Of a stretch of DNA of 6,899 nucleotides, positions 6,015 to 6,899 are shown in pieces. The stretch spans positions 7,377-14,275 of the forward strand of contig DAOSUS010000078.1 of NCBI GenBank assembly GCA_035378955.1, read 5' to 3'. The translations under genes were made by a program, and so were the position numbers. Source of the stretch: Candidatus Hydrogenedens sp. GTDB lineage: Bacteria > Hydrogenedentota > Hydrogenedentia > Hydrogenedentales > Hydrogenedentaceae. The number at the start of each line of letters is the position of its first letter. Within the stretch, counting starts at the first letter, position 1. Under the pieces are notes generated by a model, which was not told the DNA's origin, did no database searches, and worked only from the letters and a program-made list of their open reading frames with translations.

Positions 6015-6617
6015 ATGTTGAATGGGGATGTTCTTGTATTAAATCGCTCATGGATTGCGGTGAATATAACCACCGTGAAAAGGGCTATGGTTCTGCTCTT
6101 TCAAGGGCATGCTTGTGTTGTTCACCTTAGAGATTATACTCTGTATGATTTTAATTCCTGGTGTGAATTATCACAGGAAAAAGAACAATTTCACAAAGGT
6201 CGGTATATTGTTACGCCAAGTATGAAGATATTACTTCCGGATGTTATCCTGCTGACAGTTTATAACGGCTTTGTCCTCCGCGAGGTTCGTTTGTGTAGAA
6301 AGAATATATTTGAAAGGGACCGCTGTCAATGTCAATACTGCGGGAAGGTATTGCCCAAACACGAATTAACTATAGACCATGTAATACCTCGTTCCCGTGG
6401 TGGTGAAGATACATGGGAGAATTTAGTGCTTGCCTGTTTATCGTGTAATTTGCGGAAAGGGAATCTTACGCCGGATGAAGCACAGATGTCTTTGCTTAGA
6501 AAACCTATCGCTCCTAAATGGCTGCCAAAATTAGGAATTCGTGTCCGTAAAGAACAATTATCAACATGGCAAAAGTTTGTTGATTTTGCATACTGGCATA
6601 CTGAAATATCCGAGTAG
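6015..6617 (+). CDS. Stand-alone HNH endonuclease family protein
   Basis: The 200-residue protein has an HNH (McrA-like) domain near its C-terminal half. Cys106-x2-Cys109 and Cys141-x2-Cys144 would bind structural zinc. The catalytic pattern is Asp121-His122 in DHVIPRSRGG, Asn136 in TWENLVLAC, and Asn145 in CNLRKGN. The N-terminal part (about 4-45, LVLNRSWIAVNITTVKRAMVLLFQGHACVV) and the post-HNH segment TPDEAQMSLLRKPIAPKW match a widespread family of chromosomal HNH proteins found in several phyla. Its biological role is, to my knowledge, not established. All residues for nuclease activity look intact. ATG 6015 has only GGA at 6004-6006 upstream, a weak site. No methylase, restriction or phage packaging gene is adjacent, so nothing here suggests a restriction system or prophage. 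It lies between rplS and priA. Confidence 0.9.
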   Translation: MLNGDVLVLNRSWIAVNITTVKRAMVLLFQGHACVVHLRDYTLYDFNSWCELSQEKEQFHKGRYIVTPSMKILLPDVILLTVYNGFVLREVRLCRKNIFERDRCQCQYCGKVLPKHELTIDHVIPRSRGGEDTWENLVLACLSCNLRKGNLTPDEAQMSLLRKPIAPKWLPKLGIRVRKEQLSTWQKFVDFAYWHTEISE

Positions 6618-6722
6618 CATGAACAAAAAAGAGATAGAGGGGGTATTCTTTATTTATTAGATGTTTCACTCTAAAATAATTATTAAGAAAGTAAAAATGG
6701 AATTTTTTGTTTTGAGAATATT
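6618..6722 (+). other. AT-rich intergenic region between HNH gene and priA
   Basis: In these 105 bases I see no RNA gene, clear terminator or good promoter. There is a G-run (ATAGAGGGGGTAT, 6634-6646) and a 13-codon open frame (6619-6660) that looks incidental. TAAAAT at 6672-6677 resembles a -10 box but has no matching -35 box at the right distance, so how priA is transcribed cannot be told. Confidence 0.4.
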
Positions 6723-6899
6723 ATGTTTGTAGATGTAATCGTTTTATTACCAATTGAGAGTGTTTTAACTTACAGAGTTCCTGAGAAATTACAATCCAGA
6801 ATTTCTGTAGGGTCTCGTGTGATTATTCCTGTTCGGAATACAATGGAGGTAGGAGTTGTTAAAAGTATCCATAACGAGGCTCCAAAAAATGATGTTGCA
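6723..6899 (+). CDS. priA: Primosomal protein PriA, N-terminal part (3' end outside window)
   Basis: PriA is the 3'-to-5' helicase that recognises stalled or abandoned replication forks and reloads the replisome. Only the first 59 residues are present, and the frame runs off the window without a stop. They match the 3'-DNA-end-binding domain: MFVDVIVLLPIESVLTYRVP, then the small beta-barrel core VGSRVIIPV (29-37) and VGVVKSI (43-49). The helicase and zinc-binding motifs lie beyond the window. ATG 6723 has a weak GAGA at 6714-6717. The fragment is short, so the call depends on this domain pattern. Confidence 0.85.
   Translation, partial: MFVDVIVLLPIESVLTYRVPEKLQSRISVGSRVIIPVRNTMEVGVVKSIHNEAPKNDVA

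Noticed and set aside
6015..6617. HNH gene as a sign of a prophage, intron or restriction-modification island
   Set aside because: No phage terminase, methylase, integrase, intron-like structure or direct repeats are nearby, codon use resembles the neighbours, and its extended domains match a chromosomal family.
6619..6660. 13-codon open frame directly after the HNH gene
   Set aside because: It is very short and has no ribosome binding site or recognisable peptide; chance is the simplest explanation.

Overview
This is an AT-rich bacterial chromosome segment with every gene on the + strand. It looks like ordinary core genome. The genes, in order, are hflX (5' end outside the window), a TPR lipoprotein gene, ffh, rpsP, khpA, trmD, rplS, a stand-alone HNH-nuclease-family gene, and the 5' end of priA. 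The sequence does not fix the phylum. The lipoprotein, the long-form HflX and the HNH/priA neighbours would suit a poorly cultured, probably diderm lineage, but that is a weak inference. I see no mobile element, CRISPR array, tRNA or rRNA, and no sign of recent transfer.

Region 1 (1-2648): hflX encodes a ribosome-associated GTPase. Its reading frame is open from the first base, so the gene begins upstream of the window. A TTG-started gene overlaps its last 37 bases and encodes a predicted membrane-anchored tetratricopeptide-repeat protein of unknown role. The 131-base gap after it contains a strong-looking extended -10 promoter.

Region 2 (2727-5912): this is the widely conserved translation and secretion cluster. 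Ffh is the signal recognition particle GTPase, bS16 and bL19 are ribosomal proteins, KhpA is a small KH-domain RNA chaperone, and TrmD is the tRNA m1G37 methyltransferase. The usual rimM gene between khpA and trmD is absent: only 29 bases separate them. Two short hairpins lie around the rpsP-khpA junction. Ffh has unusual residues in two normally conserved GTPase positions.

Region 3 (5913-6899): a likely promoter with an 8+1+8 palindrome over its -10 and start region precedes an HNH-family gene of unknown biological role. The priA gene for the replication-restart helicase follows and runs off the window end.

I found no convincing new multi-gene system. The points most worth a second look are the missing rimM, the altered Ffh GTPase motifs, the HNH gene with its palindromic promoter, and the overlapping TTG start of the lipoprotein gene.
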